Assembly: GCA_003439945.1 (NCBI GenBank)
Contig: QVRM01005626.1
Location: 62,001 to 126,000 of the forward strand
From: Dermanyssus gallinae
Lineage: Eukaryota > Arthropoda > Arachnida > Mesostigmata > Dermanyssidae
DNA length: 64,000 bases
Direction: 5' to 3'
Shown here: positions 43,059-53,000 of the stretch, in pieces
How the letters are laid out: each line of letters opens with the position of its first letter
How positions within the stretch are numbered: position 1 is the stretch's first letter
Notes under the pieces: generated by a model
Databases searched by the model: none
Told to the model about the DNA's origin: nothing
Seen by the model: the letters and a program-made list of their open reading frames with translations, nothing else
Position numbers and translations under genes: made by a program

Positions 43059-45940
43059 ATGACCACGATCGCACAGCTCAAGACGGAGCAGCATCACACC
43101 CCATTCCAGCTACTATAAAATGTCCACTATGCGACGGGCGATACACGCGGCGTGGCCTAACAAGGCATATATCAGTCAAGCATCCCACCGCCACTGAGGC
43201 TTCCTTCTCTACAACGTCCACCTCTGTGCCCTCGCGTTTGCAACCGGAGCAAATTTTAGAGGACATTCAAGCAGTTATGGGGCGAATCAGACTAATCCGA
43301 ATTGTACCAAAGTCAATTAGGAGGCAAGTGGCCGAGGCCCTTACCCGTGTACTCTCAGCAGTCTCATCTGAAAACGACGTTGAAGCATGGTACGGTCTTT
43401 TCTCCTTTGCCCCCGTTGTGCTTCGCCTCCCCCGCGTACGCAACGATGCGTTATCTCTTTCAGTCATCATCCGCAACAATCTCCGCGACTTCTCTCAGAA
43501 TATGCGTCTGTCAGACGTGATTGCCACTTCGCACTTTCGCACCTCTACTTCTAAACCATTCAAAAATGACACCGTGCGCCAGTCCATTATTAAACTCTCC
43601 GAAGGTGATGTTTCTGGTGCCGCCAGACTTATTGTATCCACAGATACTTTAACGCCGGGCATCGACCGTATAGAGGCCTTGCGAGAGCAACACCCATTAG
43701 CTCCCGAGGATCTAGAATGGCCGACACTGACCAGATCTCCTCTGCCCTTCGTCACATCAAAGGAAGATATCCAGGCGGCGATTAAGAGCTTCTCCAAGAG
43801 CTCTGCCGCAGGGTTAGACTTTATGAGACCCCGGTTGTTAATGGACCTTCTTTCCCCGTCCCTCGAAGGCGTCGCCGCCAGCCTACTCTCCGCGTTGGCA
43901 AAGGTTGTAGACATCCTTCTTTGGGGCAGCCCTCCTCCTTGCCTCCGGCCCTTGATATTTGGCGCAAGACTATTTGCCCTTCAGAAAAAGGACGGTTCGG
44001 TACGTCCTATTGCGTGTTCGTCTGCGCTACGCAGGCTCGCCGCGAAGATCGGATGCAACCACAACAAAGACGCCATTTCTCACGCAACCGGTGCACACCA
44101 ATTGGGATTCGCGACGCCGGCCGGAACCGAAGTAGCCATTCACGCAGCCCGCGCCTTTCTCGACTCACGCGAACTTCCAGGGGTCTTTGTAAAGCTCGAT
44201 TTTAAAAACGCTTTTAACTGTATACGACGCGATCACTTGATGAAGGCCGTCGCATTCCACGCCCCTCATCTATTAAACTACGTCGAACTGGCATATCGGC
44301 ACCCTTCCCATCTTGTCTTGCCTGAACATGTGATTTCGTCCGCCACTGGACTGCAGCAGGGGGACCCCTTAGCACCACCTCTGTTTTGTCTGGGCATCAA
44401 GGATCTGGTGGATTCCTTCAGGAGCCCGCTGAACCTCTGGTATCTTGACGATGGTTTATTAGGAGGAAACGTTTGCACAGTAGCCGAAGATATTCAACGG
44501 GTCCTGGATTTCAGTGTTACATCCGGGCTGGAGTTAAATCCGGCCAAATGCGAGATATGCCTCTTTGGCCCTACCCTTGAGGCCCCCGAAGTACAGTCAC
44601 TCCGAAACCTCCTGCCTGGCTGCAAGCTAACCGTCAAGGACGATCTGGAGCTACTGGGTGTGCCAATTTGCCCCGAGGGGCTCCCAGCAGCAATCGAGCG
44701 TTGGAGATTGAAACTGGAAAACGCCGCCGCTCGCCTTCCTCTTCTGGGAGCTCATCGGGGACTTTTCTTACTCAGGTCCTCCTTTTCGTCCTCAAGACTA
44801 ATCCACCTCCTTCGAGGGGCCGATTTATCAAATCGATCCGACGAGTTGCAAAGGCTCAACGACTTGACACTGTCCACCCTGGAATCCTTGCTGAATACAT
44901 CTCTACCGCCTAGCGCGCGAGAGCAGGCATTGCTACCCATTTCAAAAGGGGGCCTCGAGGTACCAAATTTACTGACCCTGGCCGGGCCGGCTATAGTCTC
45001 GTCAATGCTAAGCGCGCAAAACAGGGCAACCCCTCTTTTAGATTCAGCGGGAGTCGACCAGTTTAGAAACCGCTTAGCCCATCTTCAAGAGAACCTTGAG
45101 GCGCGCTGTGGGGGTAGGCCTGAAAACGTACTGTCCCAGCGTGACTGGAGTTCCCCTCTGCACGACGAGGTACAACGACGCCTCTTTAACGAAGCTGCCG
45201 ACGACACAGCCAGAGCTCGCTTAAACGCCGTATCCGCCAAGGATTCAGGGGCCTGGTTACACGCGCTTCCCAGTGCCCCCATAGGTACCCTTCTTGATGA
45301 CGAGTCGATTCGCATAGCAGTAGGCTTACGACTAGGGGCAGATATAGTTAGTCCTCATCGGTGCCAATGTGGTCACCCCGTCGATAAACTGGGACATCAC
45401 GGACTATCGTGCATTATTAGTGCAGGACGACGCTCGAGACATGCCGCTATTAATGAGACCTTTAGCAGAGCCCTTAGGTCGTGCGGTCGTCCGTGCATTC
45501 TTGAACCCCCAGGTCTCTGCGCGGAGGACGGCAAACGTCCAGATGGTATGACACTCACACCATTCGAGCGAGGCAAAATGCTAGTTTGGGATGCAACCGT
45601 TACCGACTCCTTAGCTCCTTCTATGGTCGGTGGCGGCGCATCCAAAGCTGGTTATGCAGCCCACCTTGCGGAGACTAACAAGTTGAGAAAATACTCATCA
45701 ATCGGCTATCCCCATGAATTTTGCCCTCTCGCGTTTGAAACCCTAGGTGCCCCTGGCGTTCGGACCAAGCAGCTGATCCGCAAAGTTGGGACCTTGTTAA
45801 ACCTGTCATCCGGTGATAACAGGTCATCGTCCTTTTTTAAACAACGCCTGGATCTTGACATACAACGTGGAAACGCTGCCTACGTTCGGGGTACACTCCT
45901 GAAGTGGTCTCGCCCTGGTCTCATCGAAACGGACACGTGA
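43055..45940 (+). CDS. ORF2: C2H2 finger, reverse transcriptase, restriction-like endonuclease (961 aa)
   Basis: An N-terminal C2H2 finger (C23, C26, H38, H43) precedes a conserved region of unknown function around residues 90-170 that contains FAPVVLRLP, shared with copy A. RT: KKDGSVRPIACSSALRR; motif A VKLDFKNAFNCIRR with D382; motif B QQGDPLAPPLFC; motif C YLDD at 463-466; LELNPAKCE. The C-terminus has CQCGHPVDKLGHHGLSC and the endonuclease core with PD at 829-830 and D846. No interruption was found. All residues expected for catalysis by family comparison are present, so the copy could be competent, but activity is not shown by sequence. Confidence 0.9.
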   Translation: MNDHDRTAQDGAASHPIPATIKCPLCDGRYTRRGLTRHISVKHPTATEASFSTTSTSVPSRLQPEQILEDIQAVMGRIRLIRIVPKSIRRQVAEALTRVLSAVSSENDVEAWYGLFSFAPVVLRLPRVRNDALSLSVIIRNNLRDFSQNMRLSDVIATSHFRTSTSKPFKNDTVRQSIIKLSEGDVSGAARLIVSTDTLTPGIDRIEALREQHPLAPEDLEWPTLTRSPLPFVTSKEDIQAAIKSFSKSSAAGLDFMRPRLLMDLLSPSLEGVAASLLSALAKVVDILLWGSPPPCLRPLIFGARLFALQKKDGSVRPIACSSALRRLAAKIGCNHNKDAISHATGAHQLGFATPAGTEVAIHAARAFLDSRELPGVFVKLDFKNAFNCIRRDHLMKAVAFHAPHLLNYVELAYRHPSHLVLPEHVISSATGLQQGDPLAPPLFCLGIKDLVDSFRSPLNLWYLDDGLLGGNVCTVAEDIQRVLDFSVTSGLELNPAKCEICLFGPTLEAPEVQSLRNLLPGCKLTVKDDLELLGVPICPEGLPAAIERWRLKLENAAARLPLLGAHRGLFLLRSSFSSSRLIHLLRGADLSNRSDELQRLNDLTLSTLESLLNTSLPPSAREQALLPISKGGLEVPNLLTLAGPAIVSSMLSAQNRATPLLDSAGVDQFRNRLAHLQENLEARCGGRPENVLSQRDWSSPLHDEVQRRLFNEAADDTARARLNAVSAKDSGAWLHALPSAPIGTLLDDESIRIAVGLRLGADIVSPHRCQCGHPVDKLGHHGLSCIISAGRRSRHAAINETFSRALRSCGRPCILEPPGLCAEDGKRPDGMTLTPFERGKMLVWDATVTDSLAPSMVGGGASKAGYAAHLAETNKLRKYSSIGYPHEFCPLAFETLGAPGVRTKQLIRKVGTLLNLSSGDNRSSSFFKQRLDLDIQRGNAAYVRGTLLKWSRPGLIETDT

Positions 45941-46006
45941 CAGTCACAATGCGCATTGGCTTAGCTAGTTGATGTGTGTAACATATACCTAATGTATTAT
46001 ACGGAA

Positions 46007-46012
46007 AATAAA
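46007..46012 (+). terminator. Polyadenylation signal of copy B
   Basis: A canonical AATAAA lies 67 bp after the ORF2 stop and is followed by a T-rich tract. It is the only such hexamer in the immediate 3' UTR. Confidence 0.6.
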
Positions 46013-46233
46013 CTTTTACTTTTTCTTATTTCTGACCCATGTAACAGAAAAAATTGAACATAAGAAGGTAGCAACTCGCTACGCTTGTTTCGGTGGGACG
46101 AAGGTTATAGAAGATTCGTAGGTTGTCACTGTAGAGCGAAATAAGATACTGTTATTATGAATGCCACGAAACGTGTACAAAGTAAATGCTAATTAGTTAT
46201 TCACAAAAATAGTACTGTTGTCTGCTAGCAGTC

Positions 46234-47034
46234 GTGACGTTCGGTTGTTCGAAGTGTTCGCTCCCGTTAAAGACGAGTGAACAACTAGAGGTGTGCAGTC
46301 AAGGCTGCTCAAAAGTGTTTCACGGCAGTTGCCTATACCCCGTGCTCCCCGAGGATGCGCACTCGGCTCCGCGTGGAACGCGGACAACGCGGAAAAACAA
46401 GAAAGCAAGGCTAGCAGACAGCAGAGAAGGAGGTGACGTCACCGAGGTAGAGACGAGAGAGCTGGCTGCTAGAGAGACCAGCGCCAAGAGAAGCTTGGCG
46501 TCTGCAGAGTTGAGTAATGACAGTGGCAACTTGAACGGCACTGTTGTTGAGATGGAACCACCGGGCGGTGGTACAGCGGCGTCTCCAGCTGCGGTGACAA
46601 CAACGCCGACAGCAGATCCAGCTGGCCCACGACCGGAGGAGAAGGCAGACGACGATGGTTTTGCTGTGGTTCGTAAGCGACAAGACAACAAAACAAAACA
46701 TCGAATGCAGAGGGGCAGCGCAATATATCACATAGGCGGATTGGAAGTCTATGCTAGACCTGCGAAGATCTCAGCCTTGAGAGTGGCACGATTGGCGCTG
46801 AAGACATCGGCGGTCGGGCTGCAAGCGTGGCTTACTGGAGTTTGGAAGCTACATACACATGGTAGTGATGCTGTGTTCTGTGTAGTGGTGCGTGACGAAG
46901 ATTACGAATACTGTTGCAGAATTAAATTCAGGCCAAAAGGAAGCCTGTTCCGTCGCTGGGATGGGGATGTCCCCTACGAGAGGATGGTTAAGGAGAGTTT
47001 TAGTGCGCCTGGCGGTCCAAGCCCCCGTAAGTGA
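46234..47034 (+). pseudogene. Family P ORF1, open but without its ATG
   Basis: A 266-codon uninterrupted frame with the PHD-like finger (CSKCSLPLKTSE, CSQGCSKVFHGSC), a linker rich in Lys, Arg, Ala, Thr and Pro, and a conserved C-terminal domain (ISALRVARLALKTSAVGL; IKFRPKGSLFRRWDGDVPY). At the expected start the codon is ACG in GTGACGTTC, whereas the copy at 26486 has ATG. Unless a non-AUG start is used, the full protein would not be made. It is the best view of the undamaged ORF1 layout in this family. Confidence 0.75.
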
Positions 47035-47059
47035 CTAACCAGTTCTAGAACTGCAAGCG

Positions 47060-47901
47060 TAGTGGCAAACATACCTCTACGAGTGCTTCTCTGGAATTGT
47101 GAGGGACTTAAGAGGGCAATGGATCGTGATGACATCTTTAAGTTAATTGACATTGCACTCCTCACGGAGACATTTCAGCAGGGACGAAGTGCTCATCAAT
47201 GATATGCGAGGGTTTCATGAGCCGGCTGTCTCACCGGCGGGAAGTCGGGGAAGACCTGTGGGTGGGTTATCTATCTACCTACATAAACGCTTACCACCGA
47301 TGCAATGCGTCACGAAAGACGAATACTGCGTGGTGCTCGCCTCCGGGAGGGTAAACGTCGCTGTATTCTATTTCCCAACCACATTCGATTCTGCTGAGGT
47401 TGCTGAGACGGTAAGCTTTGGACTTTTAGAGTAAAACCTGGCGGTGATTTCAGTGCCAGAATCGATTGAGGGGGCAACGATGATAAGGGCGAGGTGCTGC
47501 TTCAGGTGTTGGAAAATATTGGTCTAAGATGTGCAAACGCGCGCGAAGACTATACATATTTAAGTCACAATGGAAACAGCACCATCAGCCTGTTGTTTCA
47601 CAACTTTATCAGCCGTGAAATTGAGAGCTTCGATGTTCTCGATAAAGCGGCCCGAAAACACCAACCAGTCTTGGCCTTTGGTGATGTTACCGGTATTTGG
47701 CGATACCGACATAATCCGCCGCGCTGGTCTGCAATGAGACGGATTGATCTATCTCTTTTAGACAGAGCGGGTTACGAGTTGTGCACCTGTCGGTTCTGCC
47801 TACAGAGGTGTGCCAACTACCATGCAGTGGAATGCACAGCGCTGGACAACAAATCGTTGCACCACTTCTCTCGCCGAAAGCGTGAAGATAGAGTATTATG
47901 A
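47060..47901 (+). pseudogene. Family P ORF2 remnant without RT
   Basis: Starts with the endonuclease segment (VLLWNCEGLKRAMD, IALLTETF, GGLSIYLHKRLPP), frameshifted near 47180 and again near 47440. It continues with ANAREDYTYLSHNGNSTISLLFHN. The 135-codon frame at 47494-47901 fuses this directly to the C-terminal Cys-rich end of ORF2 (CTCRFCLQRCANYH). No RT motifs are present. Confidence 0.8.
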
Positions 47902-47973
47902 AAATACATCTTGAACTGTATATTATACTCAATCTGAGTAAAATAAATTTAATTGAAAAATAGTACTGTTAAT

Positions 47974-47980
47974 ATATATA

Positions 47981-48026
<46 letters not shown>
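47974..48026. repeat. (TA)n microsatellite
   Basis: A TA run between the family P 3' duplication and the host FN3 exon donor at 48052; only about 27 bp separates it from the exon end. Confidence 0.95.
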
Positions 48027-48028
<2 letters not shown>

Positions 48029-48052
48029 GAACGCTAAAATGGCGATACTTAC

Positions 48053-48343
48053 GTCCAGGCCCAGTGTCGATGTTTCCTTGAAAAGTAAGGATGCTGTGAT
48101 TATCGCCCTCGCCACACTTGCAGTGACCGACGAAACTGTAGGTTGTCCACAGCTCTAACCCGTTAATCTCAAACACACGGGTACTGCTATCAACTGGGCC
48201 CCCGCTAATAAAGCCATTGGGAGTCGATGCCGTATAGGAAACATTGTATGCCAGTTTGCGAGTGCACGCAGTAGCGGGGAATATTACAGTCACCGTCGCC
48301 GAATCGTTTCGAACTAAAGACGTAAGTCCCAGTCTGGAAGCCC
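48053..48343 (-). CDS. Host exon: complete FN3-like module
   Basis: On the minus strand TTAGTTTCAG precedes 48343 and GTAAGTAT follows 48053, both near-consensus splice sites. The exon is 291 bp (97 codons' worth) and phase 1 at both ends, the classic symmetrical arrangement of FN3 modules. The peptide shows FN3 strand patterns (SATVTVIFPA, LAYNVSYTAS, FEINGLELWTTYSFVGHCKC). The GLELWTTYSF piece matches the conserved L-x-P-x-T-x-Y core position, although the Pro is replaced. Retained introns on both sides contain LINEs. Cell-surface or secreted location is inferred from the domain type. Confidence 0.78.
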
Positions 48344-48554
48344 CTGAAACTAATAACGCAAAATCACCTTGTTATGAAAATTGCTACGATTTAGCATGAA
48401 TTATATTAAATGAATTAAATATAAACCTAAAATCAATAACGACAGACGGATCTCATTGGAACAATATTATGATCGATATTTTCCGATGAACGAAACTGCG
48501 ATATTGCTTTGTTGGTTATTGAGTTTTCTCGCATTTTTGTTCCAAGACTAAAGT

Positions 48555-48597
48555 ATATATATATATATATATATGTATATGTATATATATATATATC
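48555..48597. repeat. (TA)n microsatellite
   Basis: TA run with TATG interruptions within the intron between host exons 52583-52712 and 48053-48343. Confidence 0.9.
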
Positions 48598-48884
48598 AGA
48601 GGAGGAGGCGGAGGGGGTGAAGGACCAGTGGCGGTGATGGGCTGGCCATATTGAACAATGATGCCCCTGATTCGACCGGCGGAACCGGCGAAAGTAACAA
48701 GAGCGAGAGCTGGAGCGAAACACAAACACGAAAACACTCTCACCACCAGAACGAATACTTTACATACTTATTTATCTAATTTGTATTGAATATACTCGCA
48801 TGTTACAACCAGCCATCGTTTTCATCGGAACAAGGAGATACAACGAATACTAACAATAACTACTACTACTACTCCTACTACGCT

Positions 48885-49005
48885 TTTTTTTTTTTGTTCT
48901 GGGAGGTTTCGGTAATGCATGATGCACATGCGCCACTAGCAGCCTGCGTGACTAGTGTGAGACTCGCAAACCCACTAAACCCGGATTCCTCCCCACCCCC
49001 CCAGG
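48885..49005 (-). pseudogene. Short R1 3' UTR relic
   Basis: GTGTGAGACTCGCAAACCCAC matches the minus-strand 3' UTR of R1 copy 2 (18657-18680). A neighbouring stretch (TGATGCACATGCGCCAC) recurs near 23880. Only a small piece of the element remains. Confidence 0.5.
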
Positions 49006-49110
49006 CTCGGTATTACTTTGGCATTACATCGAAACTCCTACTACGCTATCCTTACCGTAATAAGCCCACTGATCTTATTCGTCGACTGGTGGGAATGCTG
49101 CTAATAATGA

Positions 49111-49308
<198 letters not shown>

Positions 49309-49309
<1 letters not shown>

Positions 49310-49500
49310 CTGGGTCTCCCAGAAATATTTCGGAAGCGATATAATGAATTCTAGAGCTTGTTAAAGCAAACATTTTTTCCAATGGAGCATGGTTTCTGAG
49401 ATGTCTTGTTTCGAAGTGAGAGTGAAATTCTACAATTTGTGACACTGCTGTTTTTAAACTGTGCACACCGTCGTGCTCGTGAGAAAATTCTGTTTCTTTT
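49309..49500 (+). mobile_element. Mariner/Tc1-like terminal fragment
   Basis: Starts TCTGGGTCTCCCAGAAATAT right after (TA)n. About 160 bp aligns with 60180-60340: both contain AGAGC-TTAAAGCAAA, TTTTTTCC-ATGG and GAAGTGAGAGTGAAATT-like blocks. It is a one-ended relic with no transposase. Confidence 0.6.
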
Positions 49501-50516
49501 GAAGAACCTATAACGCCGGTTCGAAGATGCGACATGATCGCTCAGAAAAGAATTCGCGAATACCGCGGTTGCGGAGCAATTACGATTGTTCGGTGGGATG
49601 TTCAGATTAAGTGCATGTAAAATAGCTGTGTGGGGATGTTCACTACCGGCGACGTGTCGTGCGACAGCCGGTTCAGATCAGAGCCTGCGGCTACTTGTAG
49701 GTAGTGAACTGTGATTGATTGATTATATCGAGTAGGTAGTAAACTTGCTTAAGAGCACAGAGCCAGCAGAGACGGGCCTTTGGTCTGGACATAGGTAGTT
49801 CTGCATTGGTGTCCCGTCTTGTGGCTTTGGCGTAGAGTGCCGCTACGCTCGGCGCCTATCAAAATAAAAACCAGTTCCGTCTGTGCAATTTGCGTAATTC
49901 AGAGACAGAAATGGTTGACGTCGATAAACGATGCTACTAAAGTACCTATTCGAAATATATATATAAGAAAATCCGAGGCTCGGCTCTGCTGGCTCTGTGC
50001 CGAGCAAGCGCGCTGCGCCCAAGAAGCGAACATGTTCTGTTATTGAAACAAAACTCTACGGGGTCATTTCAAACGGGCATGAGAGCATATTTCAGAACTT
50101 GTGGCTTTTGGTCCTGAATACTGAACTTCTTGTCTTGAGCGTCTATGATACCGGGTGCGGCTGGGCTTGGCGTCTGCTGAAGTCTACCAGTTCCGTCTTA
50201 ACAATTTGCGTACTTCACAGAGACACAAATGATCTACCTTAAGATCCCGGGGGTTCAAATACGTTTGTGGGTCCACTCTGGGCTAAGATGTCGGCACTAT
50301 GATGTCCTCGCATCAATTTTGTTCACCACAAAATTCTTCACTAACTTCACCATAGCGTGCACACGATTATTGTCCCGATCTTGGCATCCGACTATTGCTT
50401 TATATGGTTTATTATGGTCATTGATACGCGTCCATTTTCTTGACTCTCGTAAAGTGACGCGTACCTTACTTTGAGCCTCCCGGGCTTTGATACAGCTAGA
50501 CCCATCTGGCCTTCGA
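49501..50516. other. No gene seen
   Basis: Unassigned intronic sequence. The phrases TACCAGTTCCGTCT and GCGTACTTCACAGAGACA recur at about 49870 and 50190, suggesting an ancient internal duplication (GCTTGGCGT / CAATTTGCGTA). No element identity was established. Confidence 0.4.
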
Positions 50517-50531
50517 TAAATTTGCAGGCGA

Positions 50532-50710
50532 TCGAGCCTGGTGTCGTGGTAGATTAAATCTGCGCTTCGCAACCGGAGGAGACACATAGGTGCGCGGGTT
50601 CGGGCCCCACCGTTGTCCCATATTTGTATTTATGGGGGTCCGTCTATGAACCAATGTGAAAAACAGTTCCGTGAACGTTAAATCTTGGTTGAGGGTCAGC
50701 CCGAAAACTT
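50532..50710 (+). mobile_element. tRNA-derived SINE with 15-bp target site duplication
   Basis: Bounded by taaatttgcaggcga at 50517-50531 and 50711-50725. The plus strand has box A GGTGTCGTGGTAG, box B GCGGGTTCGGGCCCC and a body ending CAGCCCGAAAACTT. This copy defines the unit length of 179 bp. The head lacks a complete cloverleaf, so it is not a functional tRNA gene. Confidence 0.9.
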
Positions 50711-50725
50711 TAAATTTGCAGGCGA

Positions 50726-51220
50726 CGATATTATTAAGCATGCCTAAAGCATATCTACCAGCAGCGTTTTATGCGGCCGTGGTTGGAATGCTTTCCAGGG
50801 CCGAGACGCATTTGCATAGGTAAACACTGCTACCATCCTCCAGAAGATCTTGAAGTTTATGATCTAATAAAACCCTAAAGCTTTTTGCTTCCGCAGCATC
50901 CTTCTCTAGAACGATATTGTATTTATTGCAACTCGAATCGGAGTTATCTGTATCTTCCCTATTTGCACGCCTATGCAGAACGTGAACAAAAGTTCTATAA
51001 CAATGTACTTAGTGCATCATAACATAAAACGCTTCCGGAGAGTTGTCGAAAGCATTCGGCAAACGGTATGCTCAAAAATATGATCGTTGGAACGTGCTCG
51101 CTTCACTGAGCATATTTTAACAAGCATAGCTAGTCGTATCCTCGGTGCGGTACCAATAAATGGAACACGACAGACATGGAGCCTATCAGGTCAATTTTGT
51201 ATTAGTATCTTAAGCATGGA
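50726..51220. other. No gene seen
   Basis: AT-rich intronic DNA without recognisable features. Confidence 0.4.
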
Positions 51221-51229
51221 GATTGGAGC

Positions 51230-51950
51230 TGTGGAACGATGAATAGCGAACCCCCCAGGGCGACGCCGGCGGTCAATGGACTCGCCGACTGATACCGGAT
51301 CTGCGCCGGTGGAATGACGAGCACAAGCTGGGGGAGCTGTCGTACACCACGACGCAGGAGCTCACAGCACACGGCCAGTTCCAGACATATATGATGCGCA
51401 TCAGCAAGGCCCCGGTTGACATCTGCGTTCTCTGCTCCTCCGGGGACGCGGACGACGTTGAACACATGATCGTGCACTGCGCGGCCTTTGCGGGAGCATG
51501 TGCCTCTGCGACACCCGAGCTGAGGAGAAAGACTCTGCACAGTACGTGGTAGACTTCATGATGAAGCACGAGACTGAATTAGACAAAAGGTCGACGTTAC
51601 CACGACACCATCATGAGGAAAAAGCTGAACCTTGAGACGGCGAGACGAGCCCGTTACGACCAGGCCCCTTTGAGGGGCAGTCGAGAGAAGGAGCCGAGGG
51701 AGGGAGAAGAGAGGGAGCAGCTAGGCCCTCCAGAGGATCTCGACGCATCTCCACAGGACAAGCATTGGCTAGGCGCAGAGAGCGCTAGAACACGAGCCCC
51801 CCTCTCCGGGTTGTCGAAGTAATGCCAATGCAATCCCGGGCCTTATGGGGGGGTGGTGGGGAGGATATCGGTTTCAGTGGGTGCGAGTCCCACACTAGCT
51901 GCTGCTAGCTGCCAGTAGCGCTTGTACATTATGCATTTCCGAGACCTTCC
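51230..51950 (+). pseudogene. R1-type retrotransposon copy 3, 3' end only
   Basis: The plus strand matches the C-terminal ORF2 region of copies 1 and 2: a segment ending ELTAHGQFQTYMMRISKAPVD is followed by the finger CVLCSSGDADDVEHMIVHC near 51420-51480. An Arg/Glu-rich tail follows at 51613-51822, then a 3' UTR with GTGCGAGTCCCACACTAGC and TACATTATGCATTTC before an A-run near 51955. Divergence from copies 1 and 2 shows a separate subfamily. It is broken by frameshifts and 5'-truncated. Confidence 0.75.
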
Positions 51951-51955
51951 ACAAA

Positions 51956-52582
51956 AAAACTTGGAGGTACGAAGCACTCCGACGACCATCTCAAATACCA
52001 TGGCAACGGGCATTTTTTTATTTATATTCGGTCTGTATAGGATTCCGTATACGAGCTGGGAAAGGAGTGCGCTACCAAGCTGGCTTATAGAACTACTAAA
52101 TTTTGTTTCATTTTTCACAGATGACGTGTGCCTTTGATAAGAAACTACAGCGCACACTGCTACCTTATAGGAATAAAGCTTTGACCGCTTTGCTGTTTTT
52201 TTGCCACCCTCACAGGGGTCCTACGCCTACATTTTATTAAGTTGTGGTCTTATATTGTAGCTCTATCGCGTTTATTCTATACCCTTGTACTACCGTGTGG
52301 GCCTCATAGAACGTAACCAGTGATAGCGGTCCCCTAGTAAACCTTCCTGTGTACTTCTTCGTAGCGTCCAAGACTGCTAGCTCGGGAGTCGCGGCGAAGG
52401 CCTCAAAAAGGCCTGCTATCAGACTATGACACATATCCTCTCATGCCTCCTAACACTAGAACGGTTCGAGTGCGCTCACATCTTGTCCTAAGAAAACATA
52501 TACAGTGAGGTATAAACTTGACGTTATCTCGTATATACGAAATGCAGCCGAAAATAATACAAAAGTACCATTGTTAACTTAC
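51956..52582. other. No gene seen
   Basis: Intronic AT-rich DNA between the R1 relic and the host exon donor. Short open frames here have no recognisable content. Confidence 0.4.
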
Positions 52583-52712
52583 CATCGTTGCAGTAATCTC
52601 CACAGTCCGGGGTCGCGAACTCAACTCTCTGACGCTCGATAAAATAATTCATCAGCTGATAAACCGTTAAAATAAATCTCTGCCCCGGCTTTAACTTGTT
52701 GATGCAGAAACT
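52583..52712 (-). CDS. Host exon: FN3-like module, second half
   Basis: On the minus strand CCGTTACAG precedes 52712 and GTAAGTTA follows 52583. The 130-bp exon starts in phase 0 and ends in phase 1. It encodes SFCINKLKPGQRFILTVYQL and on to FATPDCGDYCND(G). KLKPGQ-x-F-x-L-x-V is a textbook FN3 strand E-F motif. It follows the exon at 52855-53000 across a 142-bp intron with matching phases, so together they form one module. The cysteine pair at the end recurs in 59454-59601. Confidence 0.8.
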
Positions 52713-52854
52713 CTGTAACGGGTTAATGTTTGCAGGATGTTATTGATTTTGTCCAATTTAAGTGATTTTTTTAATCTATAATCGTTTGCACCTGTTTATA
52801 CGGTACTGCGTGGATTGGCATCACATTACCCTAGAACCAGCGTAGAGTACTTAC

Positions 52855-53000
52855 GCTGCTCTGCGTAGGCCGAGCGATTGACTGCATGCTAGGGCCTGCC
52901 AGAAAGTATTCTGTGTCACGTATCTCCGCGATCACGAGAATGCTGTTCCGGCGACTGGAGTTAATGAACGATATGTTTTTTCTGTCAGATGATCGTGCGC
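52855..53000 (-). CDS. Host exon: FN3-like module, first half
   Basis: On the minus strand TTCTTTTCAAG precedes 53000 and GTAAGTAC follows 52855. The 146-bp exon starts in phase 1 and ends in phase 0. It encodes ARSSDRKNISFINSS then NSILVIAEIRDTEYFLAGPS, with beta-strand alternation consistent with FN3 strands A-D. The short intron to 52712 and the matching phases make this pair the strongest evidence that the window lies within an expressed host gene on the minus strand. Confidence 0.78.

Larger units (their letters stand above)
41560..46040 (+). mobile_element. Two-ORF RLE-type non-LTR retrotransposon, copy B, coding-intact
   Basis: Plus-strand order: leader, ORF1 (41652-43058), ORF2 (43055-45940), short 3' UTR with AATAAA at 46007-46012, then T-rich DNA. 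It has the same two-protein organisation as copy A, but the proteins differ at many positions, so A and B belong to distinct subfamilies. Both ORFs are uninterrupted. Unlike copies A and C it is not bordered by a TA microsatellite. Ends are approximate because no target site duplication was identified. Confidence 0.85.
46220..47955 (+). mobile_element. Internally deleted family P element with 15-bp target site duplication
   Basis: Direct repeats aaaaatagtactgtt at 46205-46219 and 47956-47970 bound a 1736-bp element. It keeps the 5' end, an open ORF1 frame, the endonuclease start and end, and the 3' terminus. The whole RT region is missing: the endonuclease C-terminal region near 47690 is joined to C-terminal ORF2 sequence near 47700. 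It must have moved using proteins supplied by another copy. The 3' end (CTGAGTAAAATAAATTTAATTG) corresponds to that of the copy at 26449-30245. Confidence 0.88.

Noticed and set aside
43055..45940. Possibility that ORF2 is a domesticated host gene
   Set aside because: It is preceded by a Gag-like ORF with overlapping stop and start, followed by a short 3' UTR, and has paralogous intact and broken copies in the same window, all typical of a mobile element.
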